Shown piece after piece: positions 1-10,921 of a stretch of 64,000 nucleotides of DNA; position 1 is the stretch's first letter, and each line of letters begins with the position of its first letter. The notes under the pieces were generated by a model. The model was not told where the DNA came from. It did no database searches and was given only the letters and a program-made list of their open reading frames with translations. The stretch spans positions 9,982,001-10,046,000 of the forward strand of contig JASJZH010000006.1 of the NCBI GenBank assembly GCA_037178975.1. Direction: 5' to 3'. A program made the position numbers and the translations under genes. The DNA is from Oscheius tipulae (taxonomy: Eukaryota; Nematoda; Chromadorea; Rhabditida; Rhabditidae).

Positions 1-2528
1 CTTCTCGATCATTAATTGATCCACCAGATCCTTTTGTCTCGCCACAGCTGCCATCGTCGCTAAAGCTCCTGATCTCGATTCGAGACAGCATCTCCATGAG
101 AATTCATCCCCTCTTCCGATTTCCTCTCCAGCTTCTTTAGCACTTCGCGGGAAAGCACTATGCCATAGCTTGACTATTCTTGGCATATGTTCGGATATAA
201 CACTATTTCCTAAGGAGATCAAAGCATCGAGAAGCAGCCAGGCGGCATGAATTTTGGCCTCTGCAACGCGACTCTGCTGACTGGCTGTTCTGAGAAGGTT
301 TTCGGCTATTTGGAAGATCTGGAAGGGCAAAAATCAGAAGAACATTATGTCATCTTACCTGTTTTGGCTTCCCTAGCGGTATTCCAAGTTTGCAGTCAAT
401 CGAACCGGCAACCAGAGCTGCCAGGGCCAGCGAGTGACCATTGATGGCTTCGGAAGCCTTCAATCTTTTGATACAACGATCAATTAGGGGTGTTAGCTGG
501 CTAGGGACGGCCAGAGTTATGCACCGAAGACACCAAGCCGTAGCCACTCGAGTTGTATTGATTGGATGAATAAGATTGTGGAAAATTGGTTCCAGAATCC
601 CTAAAATAAGATAAATATAAGCTTTTGGGTGTCAAACCTGAAGCTTCGATAAATAGCGGCGTTATTGAAGTGCCAATCTGTCGAACAAGAACAGAAAGTT
701 CCAATAGGGCGACAAAAGCAGCCATTCCTGATGCATACACTCTGACGTCAAGACTGGCCTCGTTTTCGATATCTAAAACCACATTTCAGGTTTGTTATTA
801 ATAGACAAACCAAAAGAGTTGTTGTACCTACTAAGTAGAACTCCAAGATGCTTACAGGCAGCAATCTGTGCCTGTTCTGATAGCATTCCTCCCAATACTG
901 ATCTCAAAACGAAACCTATGCATTTCCGGCTGTATTGCATCTCAACTGAGTCGAAAGAGTTGCTAAAAATGTGAAATCTTGCGGAGAGAGATCTAATCAA
1001 CCTGTTATATCCTGCAGCTCCGGAATGCGCTGCTAGTTCAAGGATGTGTTGGCAGAAGACACCAGTATGCTTCTCAATGAAGGTGCTACCCATCTCCTTG
1101 CAGAGTTCGACGTAGGCCAAAGCGATCCCAGCTCTGACTTCTTTGTAGCCGGTCACATTCGAACTCTTCTTTAGCAATCCAGCTGTTGCGCCGCCTGAAA
1201 ATGGAACAGTACTCTGTCAAAGTTAAGACATCTTTGCTCGAATATGATCTCAATCTGGTCGACCATTAGGCCGAACTGATTAACATCCGTAGTACCTTGA
1301 CAGCTTCTTGTCTCCGTCATGTGGTCTCGTTCTTTTCTGTCATGCTTACTCTTTAAATTACTGTCACCCTGTCTCACTCCTAAAGCTCTAGTTACAGTCA
1401 CAGAGTTCGTCAGTCTCGTACCAAAGTCAGAAAAGTTGTTCAAAATAGACTGAGTCTTACCTTGTTGAAAGGCATGGAAAAGCTTCTCGAGAGCCGTTTC
1501 AAAACTGATTGGCTTTGGAGGTTCCTGAGAGGATGGTTTTCCGCCAGTATGCTTGACAGGATCCATAGCAGACGACAGAATCTGGCCCATTAGCTTGGCA
1601 GTCTCGAGCCGGATCTCATAGTTTGATCCTTCCAACGCCTTCGTGCAAGCAGTGAGATGCGCTTCGAAGTCTTGGACATAGCAGTAAGGGAAGACTGGCA
1701 CTAAGGCGTAGAGGCACTGAAAATATGACTAAAAGATAAAACCCGGCCAACCTTGAGAGCAGCGACCCGAACGAAAGGCACTCGGTCAGTTGTGTACTGT
1801 TTCACGGCTTTGTACAGCTCCTTGTGCTGTCCGGAAGCAGCAGTTCCCAGACCAATGATGAAACTTCGGAAAGTGTTGAAAATTTCTGCTCTAACTTGGG
1901 ACTGAACGATAAAAATGACTGAAAATTACATAAGCTACCCACTTCTGAGTTTTTCAGCCATTTTGTAAGGATAGAAAAGGTTTCCTCGTAAGTCCGTCCC
2001 ACTAGCCTTCCTAAAGATTCGAAAAGAGTTCCTAGACAGGCGAGAGCAGTTCTAAACAGTATTTTTAAGAGTGAACAACAAATTTCTTGCAGTTTCGCAT
2101 TCGTGTTTTGGCTTGAATCATCCTTGATTTTGAGCAGGTCGTTGAGGGAGTTGATGGTGTCGAATAGAGACAAAGTATCTCCGGCGAGGTAGATTTTGGT
2201 CAGGCATCTGGAGTATTACAGGTAAAGTGGCCTTGAGAAAGAGAGAGAGAGAGAGAGGGAGACACTCACTTTGCCAAAAGCTGTCTAGTTGCCGGACTCG
2301 ACGTAGACGAGATTCTTGAGCGGATTTGCTCAAGAAGGACCTTCTGCACCGATTTGAGATCAGCTTTCTGGGTGACAGGCAAAATCCGATCCAGGTGCCT
2401 GAGCCACTCGTGGACAAAGGCTGGTCTTTTTGGCTCCGGACATGCCTGAACTCCTTTTGCCAATTAAAATATTATCAACTCACCCTTAGAGCTTCCTCAT
2501 TGAGAATTAGACTATGTGCTTCATTCAT
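1..2528 (-). CDS. HEATR5: HEATR5 family HEAT-repeat protein (N-terminal part, runs off left edge)
   Basis: HEATR5 proteins are very large HEAT-repeat proteins that partner the AP-1/aftiphilin-gamma-synergin machinery in endosome-to-Golgi traffic; this role is known from the family. The first exon starts at 2528 and reads MNEAHSLILNEEALR. After a short intron it joins CPEPKRPAFVHEWLRHLD, matching the conserved N-terminus of vertebrate HEATR5B. Further family blocks follow leftward: SSTSSPATRQLLAK (about 2270), GRLVGRTYEETFS (about 2000), YEIRLETAKLMGQILSSAM (about 1600), YSRKCIGFVLRSVLGGML (about 900), ATAWCLRCITLAVPSQLTP (about 520) and AWLLLDALISLGNSVIS (about 200). Roughly the first 600 residues lie here and the rest is beyond the edge. 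A splice acceptor 13 nt before the ATG (exon from 2541) fits a trans-splice site. The blocks are collinear with HEATR5B and no break was seen. Whether it is orthologous to HEATR5A or HEATR5B cannot be told. Confidence 0.9.
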
Positions 2529-2706
2529 ATCAAGAGCATACCTGAACCTGACATAAAGTAGCTATAAAACAAGAAGAAGAGATATACTAGGCATGAAAAA
2601 AGCCAGAAAATCAATGTGCACAGTTAATGGAATCGTTTTAATCTGATCAAACTAGTACTAAGCGAAAGGCAGACGGCAATTAAGCGGACTCGGGCAATTC
2701 TACGCT

Positions 2707-3456
2707 TCACTTCTTCCAGCATTCTTCAATGTGTTTCAAGTGCCGCAAACATGCTAAAATTTCTGGTTGAAAGGCTTAGAAAAGAGAGATGAACAGACCT
2801 TTTTTCTGCGGATATTCAGGCGCGGAAAAGATGAAACAGCCCACGACTGAGGGTATTCCCTGGAGATGCGATAAGGAACGATGTGCCCCGGCTTCACATT
2901 TGTTTATTTGTGCGTGGGACATTGACTCATCCTGAAATCTGTCATTTTATTGAAAGGTAAGCAATAAAGCTCACAGAAATCGATAGCAGCTCGGGTCATT
3001 AGAACAAGGTTCAAACCTCCCCCAGTAATCCACTTGCTAATTCCCGCCGCCACAGCTATTCACAAGTTGGTCTCCCAGGGAAAGTCAGCTGAAAATTGGG
3101 CCAATAAGCTCGGCTCGGATGCGGCATTTGCATGCGTTTAGTTTTGGAAAAAGAAGTAGAAGATGTATGAGAATGAGGAGCAGATGTTTTAAGGTCAAAG
3201 GGCCGATAACATTTTAGTAATAAGGTCAGATACTGCTGGGCAAACAAGTCTGTGAACTCCGAGAGGGATCCAAATCACTGAACTTGACCAGTTTTTCGAT
3301 AATTTGCATGTCATAGCACTTAATTGACTCCTGTAACGAATTCCTGCAATACATGGACAGAAATCACCAAATCTTGGTGCGATGTTGTCGAATCATCTAA
3401 AACCGAGGATTTGAAGTTTTCTACTTGATATTTGAGTTCCTGACTATGGTTTTCGT
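2707..3456 (-). pseudogene. Unrecognised gene with frame breaks, between SAYSD1 and HEATR5
   Basis: I do not recognise the product. Coding-like stretches on the minus strand, in order, include DENHSQELKYQVENFKSS, SVHVLQ, ESIKCYDMQIIEKLVKFS, DLFAQQYLTLLLKCYRPF, EPSLLAQFSADFPWETNL, SKWITGGGLNLVLMTRAAI, GIPSVVGCFIFSAPEYPQKK and a C-terminus ending HIEECWKK with TGA at 2707-2709. They do not join cleanly. The frame changes near 3320-3345 and again near 3262, and TGA at 3060-3062 interrupts an otherwise open frame unless a 27-nt intron removes it. The start is not determined. The downstream HEATR5 ATG is only 179 nt away on the same strand. It may be a decaying gene, or a real gene with very small introns or assembly errors; I list it as a pseudogene with low certainty. 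Confidence 0.45.
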
Positions 3457-3703
3457 CTGGAAAATACCCATGAAGTCGAGAAAATGCATGAAAAAAACTT
3501 GAAATGACAGTATTGACGACAAAAATAGGTTTCCACCACGAATCTCTGATATTGCTGGCAATATGGCTATTGTCATATCAAATGGGTCAGATTTTTAAGT
3601 CGATACTTCGGTGAAAGAACCACACTTTTTATCAATACATGCAAAGAACCCATATTTTATTCCCATGCAATCAAAACCCGCAAAACCAACTTTGTTCTTC
3701 TCT

Positions 3704-4290
3704 TCACATTCGCCGCCGGATCACATCACGCTCGAAATGCTCCGCAGTCATCTGTCCAGGCAGACGCTCACAGCCCGGGTTGAACACGGAGTAGGCACTT
3801 ATCTTAAAATGATTTATAGTAATGTGCCCTCTAAGTAAACACAAACCTCGCCTTCTTTTTTCTGTCCCAGACTGAAGAAAAGGGCTAGGAGGCAAGAAAA
3901 TATGAAGAAGACTGCTCCGAAACCAACTCTGTAATTTTTTTTAGAATGAAATTGGGTGTAAAACTCACTTATAGGCTCCGATTTGAGTCAAAACATAGAA
4001 AATGCCCGTCACTGCCAGGGTCGCACGTGGATTGCTCTCATACATGCTCCTGTACCGTTGTGTTGGCAGCCAGAAAAGAAAGTCTATTTGGAATAACTTC
4101 GTTAAAAATGTATGCTTCTCATCCTCAAGTGCCCTTTTTTGTAATAACCGCTCTTCCTAAATGAAAATTGCAAAAATAATAAGTGAATTGAGCAAACCTT
4201 TGCTATCCACTCCTTGGATTCTGGTTCTGGAGATCCTGAAGGTTTCTTAGATTCCCGAAAAGCTTCCAATCGAGCTCGAGCAGCATTCAT
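3704..4290 (-). CDS. SAYSD1: SAYSvFN-domain protein (SAYSD1 orthologue)
   Basis: SAYSD1 is a small ER membrane protein that senses UFMylated ribosomes at the translocon and helps clear stalled translocation products (known from the human protein). The gene has four exons. MNAARARLEAFRESKK begins a charged cytosolic part; exon 2 holds a first hydrophobic helix (ATLAVTGIFYVLTQIGA), exon 3 a second (GFGAVFFIFSCLLALFF), and the chain then reads KKEGE-ISAYSVFNPGCERL, nearly identical to the human signature. It ends EHFERDVIRRRM with TGA at 3704-3706. The length of about 155 residues is close to the 183 of human SAYSD1. An acceptor sits a few bases before the ATG, compatible with trans-splicing. 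The next gene downstream on the same strand begins within a few hundred bases, so an operon is possible. The family assignment is firm. Confidence 0.93.
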
Positions 4291-7057
4291 GAAAGCCTGG
4301 AACGTCAAAATAAGGTGAAAATAAGAAAAAATGTAAATAGTGTCGGGTAATAGGAGAAAACTGAATAGACAGAAGAATTGGCCATAATATCCCATAGGAA
4401 GGTAGAATACCGTTTTTTCATCAAAAGTGTATAAAACGTCGAGGAAAACAATATTTGACAATAAAAGATGACGTATGTCTGACAATGAGTCCAAAAATGG
4501 ACATGATAGCCATTGAGAACTACCGTAGTGCACGATGCTCGTTTGCGCGAAAAGCCGCCGGGCGCCCTTTTGTTTGCCTTCCCAGAGTACTCAAAGCGAA
4601 GCGACCACTATCTTGAAGCTGTATAGACACGAAACCGAATAAACATAGTCAACTTGAAATCTAGATTTGAGATGAATTACTTTTATGAAGTTAAATAGTG
4701 GTGAATTGATGCCAAAAGGTCAAAAGGGAGATCTTCTTTGAGCAAAAATCTCATCAGCTCCTTCCGCTATAAAGGACATTAAGCCCGGGCGGGAACATCG
4801 TTAGAGGCAAGTGTTGAAACTCTGAATTCACACACATTCGACGAGACGAGAAGATTAGAGATGAAAAGGATGCAGTATTTGAGGAAGGTCGGCTGTTTGA
4901 AACCGGCTAACATACATATTGAGGTTGAAAGTGATAGTGGGGCAGGACTAGCCCTAGCCCCTCTCTGTCTCTTTGCTGTGTTTGGAGACTATTTCGTTTT
5001 GGGACAGCTCTGATCCGTCGACAGTCTCTCTGTCTCTATTTCTCGAGTTCGGAAAGAACAGGGAAAAATACCTACTTTGCGAGCCATTTGGTACCACTTG
5101 CAGCGTTGATCGATCTGAGCCCTGCCATCAGCGCTAAACAGTTCCGGTGTGGCGATTGCGCAAACTCTTTTAAATCTTGCATCCCATCTCTGTCATCTGA
5201 GCCTTGCAACAATGGATTATATTGCACGCAAATCTCATGAATTTTCACCCTGATAGTATGAATAATAGTGAATCACCTGTCTCTCTCTGTTTTTCTGTCT
5301 TCCTATCTCTCTGTCTTTCTGACTCTCTGTCTCTTTGTCTATACGTCACTCCGTCTTTCGTAATTAATAAAGCTCTTTGCTCATACTTTATATTTGCCCC
5401 AAAAGGATAAAAGACTAAATCTCGGCATAATTATCCAATCCTTTTCATTGCTGGACATACTCTTTTTACGGATCTGTCTAGCCCTTACTTAGTCGAGCTT
5501 CTGTCTTTCGGGATTTTAAAAGGGGCAGTATACTCGGTATCGAAGGTATAAAAGTGAGCCCCCCTTTATATCATTGATATCCTGCTCATTTTTGTAACCG
5601 ACTTTGCATCTTTGTGCCCCAACACTTTTTTTTCACTACGGCCGGTTGTCAACTTACGCCCGCGCTGTTTCTAGTGTGAGATGCCGGAAACACTGTTCTT
5701 AAGAAAGGCACCTGCTTGGCTTAAAATTTTGTTCCCTTAATTTCTCATCTGTTCACATATTTGTCAACATAATTTCATTTTCAGAATTTTACTTGTTCTC
5801 TAATTTGAACACTTTGAACGGACTACAAATTGGTCAGGAAGCTTTCAAGGTCTCGTGGAATAGGATATTCTTGGCGGGCATACTCTGTTCGTCAAGTAGG
5901 AGGACTATATTGCAAAGGGTTAGTTTTACTGCAGATCTAGGCATATTAACGTTTTTTTAGATGTCAACAGGAGCTGATTTGTTACATTTGCTAACTACCT
6001 TTCGGCAGGTTATTTACCGATATTCTGCGAGAAATCCAGTCAACCTTTCCATAATGAGCGACTAGTGGAAGGTAATTTTTTAGTTTCGTTTAAAAATATT
6101 GTTTTTAATTTTTACATGAATGAAACCATGCTGTTCTTTAAGAAAAGGTAACATCTCTGTCTCTGTAGTTTCTCGGAGATACCCCGGAAACTCTCCTCGA
6201 AAAATATCTATATACGCCTCGTCCAAAATTTTGCTTCGCACTCTTATCTCACCTTTTTTTTTTTTTTTTTAACTAAAAACGCATTTCCAGGGTCCTTACT
6301 TGTTTTTCAATTTGGTGGACAATCTACAATAGTATATTTGCCCAGTTATATGGATGACTGAAGGAAGACTGAAAAGGCCGAAGGGCATCCGGGTCTCTGA
6401 TCAACAGTTTGCGACACACTTTAGTATGAAAAAGAACAATGACAAGGATGTGATTAAGGAAGAGTCAGACTAAAGACGACTTCTTTGAATTAGTGGTGGT
6501 AAGTGAAAAAGAACCAAAAATCTAGGATCTGTTCCGACTAATGAATTTCAAGATGTATAGTTGCGCTGTTCTTCATCCCTACGTTGGACAATAAATATAA
6601 GTCAGTTTTTGATTTAAATGGTATATCCAGTACACGCGGAGACTTGCAGTCATAAGCAATTTCGTTTCAGGAGTTGAAGATGCCAGCTTCGATCAGCTAC
6701 TCAGGAATCAATACTAACCCATTCCTTTGAGGTATCTTGATAAAAATATTTATGATAAATATATGATATATGCATGTTGTCAAAAAATCGAGTGTAAAAG
6801 TACAAGGAAACGTTCTTCTAGTCCTATGTCACTCTGTTTCTTTGTCTCTCTGTCTCTCTCCTTGGCAAAAACTGTTCGTTAATCAAAGAAAACAAACTGA
6901 CGTCTTCGAGGGCACTGTTTACAATCACACGTTCATGTTTTGCCAATTGATTTGTTTTCTATAAGATGTGTCCAGTTGGGGTGGTCACGTATCAGTGTGT
7001 CGCCTGTTGTGGTAGAATAATCGCACAGTCGTCTGGTTTTCCCTACTAGCTTTCCTA
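4291..7057. other. Intergenic region between SAYSD1 and the adducin-like gene
   Basis: This divergent intergenic stretch of 2.8 kb holds no reading frame that I can support. It contains a C/T-rich simple repeat at about 5276-5345, a T run at about 6248-6269 and a second short CTGTCTCT stretch near 6835. The two flanking genes are transcribed away from it, so it presumably carries both promoters, but no promoter element stands out. Confidence 0.6.
5276..5345. repeat. Degenerate CTCTGTCTCT simple repeat
   Basis: An imperfect run built from CTCTCTGT, CTTTCTGA and CTCTGTCT units. The same kind of sequence recurs at about 6835, 8495, 16060, 20305, 33290, 53500 and, as its complement, at 36650-36825. 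It is therefore a dispersed low-complexity family of introns and intergenic DNA and not a local accident. Confidence 0.8.
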
Positions 7058-8167
7058 ATGTTTCAGTCTGGAGTCTTGGCAGCTACTGCTATGCCTCACA
7101 TCCGTATGTTACTTTCTGGCTTCAGTACTGTTCACGTTTCAGGAGGTCTCGACAATGCTCCTGTCATCCCTATTGCTGATATTCCCACACATTCAGACTA
7201 TTCAAAAGAAGAAGTCCAACTTCGAAACCAGCTGGCATCCTTGTACCGACTAGTTGACAAGTTCCATTGGAGCCAAGCCATTTTTAATCACATGACGGTA
7301 GGGATCTTAGTTTTGTAGTTAAACTGATACACAGGTAAGAATTCATAATGACGAGGGACAGGAAGAGATCTTGATCAATCCATTTGGGTTCTCCTACCAC
7401 GAGGTTACTGCGTCTAGTCTGGTCAAAGTTGATCTCAAGGGCAATATTATTGACCAAGGAAGCACAAACAATCCGATTAATCAGGTAGTTTCTGAGCTTT
7501 TCTCACAAAACAGTCCATCTAGGCTGGTTACGTTTTGCACTCTACGATCCATAAGGGACGTCCAGATATCCAGGCCGTCCTTCACCTCCATACACCCTCG
7601 GTAGCGGCCGTCTCGAGCATGAAATGTGGTCTACTGCCCTGTTGCCAAGAGGCCATGATTCTTGGACCCGTCGCCTATCATGAGTACCAGGTATAGGAAA
7701 AGTGCACCCTTCATCATAAACACATTTAAAGGGCATCGTTGTTGACGACGGGGATGAGGAGCCTGCTTCGTTGGTGTCTGACCTTGGTGACAAGAATATC
7801 ATGATTCTTCGAAATCACGGTTTTGTTGTTGTCGGCAAAACAATTCAAGAGGCCTTTATTATGATGTATCACCTTATTCTGGCATGTGAGACACAGGTAC
7901 AACAGATTTTGAACCCCCTAAAACAGTCTAACCCTCCAGGTTCGAGCCCTAAGCTGCGGCGGTGTTTCTGAACTTCATATTCCGATGAAAGACGCAGTCT
8001 ATCGTGCCTACTGTATAGCCAATAATGGAGCCGGAGGCGTGAATCGCGAAAAGAACGGCTGCGTCCGAAATGACCGCTGGAAGATCGGCGAACTCGAGTG
8101 GCAAGCATGGATGCGAAGTCTGGACAGCCTTGGACTAAGAACCGGATACAACTACAGAACAATTTAA
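7058..8167 (+). CDS. Adducin-like class II aldolase-fold protein
   Basis: Adducins cap actin filaments and link them to spectrin at the membrane; their head is a catalytically inert class II aldolase fold. Six exons are joined in phase by introns of about 37-43 nt. Signature blocks are [77 protein letters not shown] and the closing [15 protein letters not shown] with TAA at 8165-8167. These align along the whole head domain of human ADD1. The chain stops right where adducin would continue into its neck and MARCKS-like tail, so the protein has about 285 residues against about 700. The ATG at 7058 is the first in frame, but TTTCAG directly after it could be an acceptor, so an upstream first exon is possible. 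It may be a head-only adducin paralogue; direct enzyme activity seems unlikely but is not excluded. Confidence 0.88.
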
Positions 8168-8265
8168 TGTACATAATGTTTAACTTTAAAACTGTATAAA
8201 TGATATCAATTGAAGGGCACTTGATAGTTTCTTGGTATTTGATGGATTAATGTAAGAAATAGGCA

Positions 8266-8377
8266 GCTGCGGCCGCGGAAATGATCATTGGGATGGACAT
8301 TTTGCTGTTGGCACCGTTGCAAAGTTCGCTGTCGCAACAGCAGGAGTTGTCATGGCTGTTGCCCATGCATCCTTCGC
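8266..8377 (+). CDS. Possible single exon of a small membrane protein
   Basis: After an AG acceptor, the frame reads NDHWDGHFAVGTVAKFAV and continues hydrophobically through TAGVVMAVAHASFAL. It ends at a good donor (GTAAGT at 8378). The composition looks coding, but I could not find convincing partner exons or a start, so it may be part of a short gene or an unused frame. Confidence 0.25.
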
Positions 8378-8787
8378 GCTGTAAGTGGATATGCGTATTT
8401 AGAATCAGTCTTGTATTTCATGAATAGGACTAGCTAATTCTGCTCAGTCTCAGTCCACATTCACCTCTCACATTCTGTCTCTGTCAAGATCCCTAACTGT
8501 CTCTGTCATTCTATCTCTCTCTTTCTCCTATAATGACCTTCTACCTCTGTTGTCTTGTCCTTATCATATCCTGCCACACGTTGTTTTGCGCCTGTAAACT
8601 TATCAGGTCACTGTTTGCATCTCTTCTTTTTCGGTTTTTGTAACCTTGTCCCCTAAATATTTTGATAGTTCTGTACACTGGCTAGCTTGTCTATATCAAT
8701 GTGTCTTAATTACCAAGTTCGCGTCATCTGAATCTGATGTTACAATGTTTGTTAGTGTCAAAATCTATAGTATCTTAAAAGTTCGAA

Positions 8788-9059
8788 CTATAAACAAACC
8801 TGACAAACGTTAGGCGTTCCACAATTTCTGGTCTCGATGAACAGTTTGCGTCCAAAGTTGTCAAAAGACTCTGTATAGGACTTGAAGCAGAATCTGGAGT
8901 CCGGACATTCAACCTGAGTTTATAAATAGGGAGTAGTATCATTAAAAACCTTACCCAGAAGTGGTCATTGTTCGGGGTTTCTGTGGCTCTTTGATAGTTG
9001 TAGCATTTTAGAGCTAGGATGGTCGAAACGGAAAGGAGAAAAATCACAGCTGACTGCAT
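8788..9059 (-). CDS. Small secreted cysteine-rich protein
   Basis: Two exons joined in phase encode about 76 residues. The N-terminus MQSAVIFLLSVSTILALKC is a typical signal peptide, with cleavage probably just before LKCYNY. The mature part has six cysteines in the order LKC, VEC, RFC, RNC, NVC and QVC, and ends CQVCL with TAG at 8788-8790. The LKCYxx start and the spacing of the later cysteines recall Ly6/three-finger proteins, of which nematodes have many, but the chain is short and lacks the usual CN ending. Its function is unknown. It stands alone on the minus strand between the adducin-like gene and myosin V. Confidence 0.6.
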
Positions 9060-10159
9060 CTTGAGAGAGAGTACACCGATTGTCTAAGCGGCTTCTTGAA
9101 CATAAGCATTTCATATTTACGGGAGCCAAATGTACACAGAAAAGTTGCCAAGGCAAACACGCGTTTTTCATGATATCAATATGCAAAAGATGAAGGTAAG
9201 AGAGACTCGGGGGAGTTATTGAATCACATGTTCTCAACAGGGGTAGTCGAGTAGCTATTTTTGATAACAAAACGGAATAAGGTGTAATTTTTGCAATATG
9301 ACATTTGCCACCAAACACCGGCTCTAATGGACCACTTCTCGACAAACTGTTTTCCATTAGAAAGCCTGTTTAAACAGTTTTACGGCACCGCTGTGAAGCA
9401 GTCGCCCGCACTTTTGCTCCGAAACTGTTTGCAAACGGCAGAGTGAGAGTGAGAGACCAACCGAAAAGCAGCAGCCTCTATTAATAGTCAACCCGAATTG
9501 AGGACTTTCTCTGTTTTTTCAGGAATCATGTGAAGGTAGATCAACAGTACTCCGAGAGGGATTTGTGCCTGCTGAGCACACAACGAAATAACAACACGCG
9601 GTGAGGTTCTGAAACAACATTGGACCAAAAGACTCAAATTTCGGACACAACAAGGTACCAGTTTTAACATTGGGAATTGGAGCCAAATGTTGGAATGCTC
9701 AAGGGGCACTTCTCATGCTTGAGTGAACATTCCAGCTGTCCAGAAAAGACCAAAAAAGCTGTTCCGTATATCTGCAAAAGGGGGGAGAAAGTTGGAAGAA
9801 TTTTGGTGGATGTTTTGGAGGCATGCGATCCTATTAGTTTCTGGGAACAAGTGCTTGTGCCATATGCTCTAACACGATAAGGAGATAATTGAGAAGGCGG
9901 ACTACTACGAGAGCTAGAGGCAAGTCTGAGCATAACTTCTTGGCTCAGATCAGGTTTCCCCTCTGAAATAAGAACATAATACTGAGTAGTACTGAAGTTA
10001 ACAGGACTTTCCTATTAATACTTGTGATCTGTGGAACAGAAAAACAGATTTCGACAGCCATGTATATCTGTGACTCTAAAAGTATGGATTTGTGTTCTTG
10101 TTTGTTCTGTAGTCCACCAACCAAAATTTCCATTCCGAAACATGTCTAGGTAGTCGTGT

Positions 10160-10255
10160 TGTTCGATTTACAGGAGAAGGGGACAGGTTGACAAAAAAGG
10201 CATAGTGATAGATTGAACTAACAGGACAGGATGACAGGATAAGACGACAAGATAC
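10160..10255. repeat. GACAG/TTGACA degenerate dispersed repeat
   Basis: Repeated motifs such as GGACAGGTTGACA, GGACAGGATGACAGG and AGACGACAAG follow one another loosely. The same vocabulary appears in introns at about 26995-27185, 45945-46030, 47465-47735 and 62095-62345. Confidence 0.6.
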
Positions 10256-10312
10256 CATAATACGAAGTAAGCTGAAAATAAACTGGAAACACAAGAGAAC
10301 ATGCTCAGGTAG

Positions 10313-10365
10313 TTGCCAGATATCCGGACGTCTCTTACGGGTCGTAGGGTGCAGGTAACGGGCCT
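10313..10365 (-). pseudogene. Inverted relic of an adducin-like exon
   Basis: On the minus strand this stretch reads CAGGCCCGTTACCTGCACCC and on through CCTACGACCCGTAAGAGACG to GGATATCTGG. It is roughly 80% identical by eye over about 48 bases to the start of the adducin-like exon at 7536-7585. In one frame the translation QARYLHPTTRKRRPDI mirrors [17 protein letters not shown] of the gene. No other exon of the gene is recognisable around it and the frame is not continued. It is therefore a fragment copied in opposite orientation about 2.8 kb away, and is not a second gene. Confidence 0.6.
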
Positions 10366-10921
10366 GGCCCTGTTTATAGAACAAACTACGTTTGAAAACA
10401 AGCTAGCCAGCCAATCCGGAAAGAAATTGCAAATTTTGGCTAACTTTTGTGTTCCAAGACAGATACAATGGTTTCTGCACGATACATTGTTTTGACTATC
10501 TTTGCAAATCTTTTCTGTCAGCTTTGACTACCTTTAGGGGACGACATATGATAATAGTTTATTAGCCGCATCACCAAGATTTCTTGCAGGCTACACGTGA
10601 ATATGACCCTTGACGGGGATATGCAGTTATTATGAATAGATTGAAGCGAAAGACCTAGAGGATTTGGTCCATAGGAAACCGGGAAACAGAAAAAAACATC
10701 CCAAGATTAGGGGAACACCGTATTTTGTAAGAGACATGCTTGAAGTGTGGTTATGCCTCCTTTGGTAACATCTGGCAACAGTGGGTCAAGTACAGAGCTG
10801 AAGGAAGGGTGAGCATCTCGAGCTGGAAGTCCGAGTAGGTGAAGGGCACTTCTCCAATTGGTGCTACGAATGTGCCCGCGAGAATCAACGCATCCTAAAG
10901 AAGACTTGTACTTGATCAATT

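Larger units (their letters stand above)
9060..10921. other. Intergenic region with repeats and an exon relic
   Basis: Open frames occur on both strands at 9480-9930, but none shows family motifs or a consistent exon pattern, so no gene is called. The region includes the adducin exon relic near 10.3 kb and a run of GACAG/TTGACA units (10160-10255). Confidence 0.5.

Noticed and set aside
3060-3062. Genome-wide reassignment of TGA to a sense codon
   Set aside because: Well-defined genes in the window end in TGA at the family's expected C-terminus.
5276-5345. CT-rich repeat as a CRISPR-like or telomeric array
   Set aside because: Units are imperfect simple sequence without unique spacers, and they are not TTAGGC.
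7938-7955. tRNA B-box-like GGTTCGAGCCC
   Set aside because: It lies at an exon edge of the adducin-like gene, with no A box or stems around it.
9488-9933. Open frames on both strands near 9.5-9.9 kb
   Set aside because: Neither strand shows a domain, splice pattern or bias that favours it over the other.
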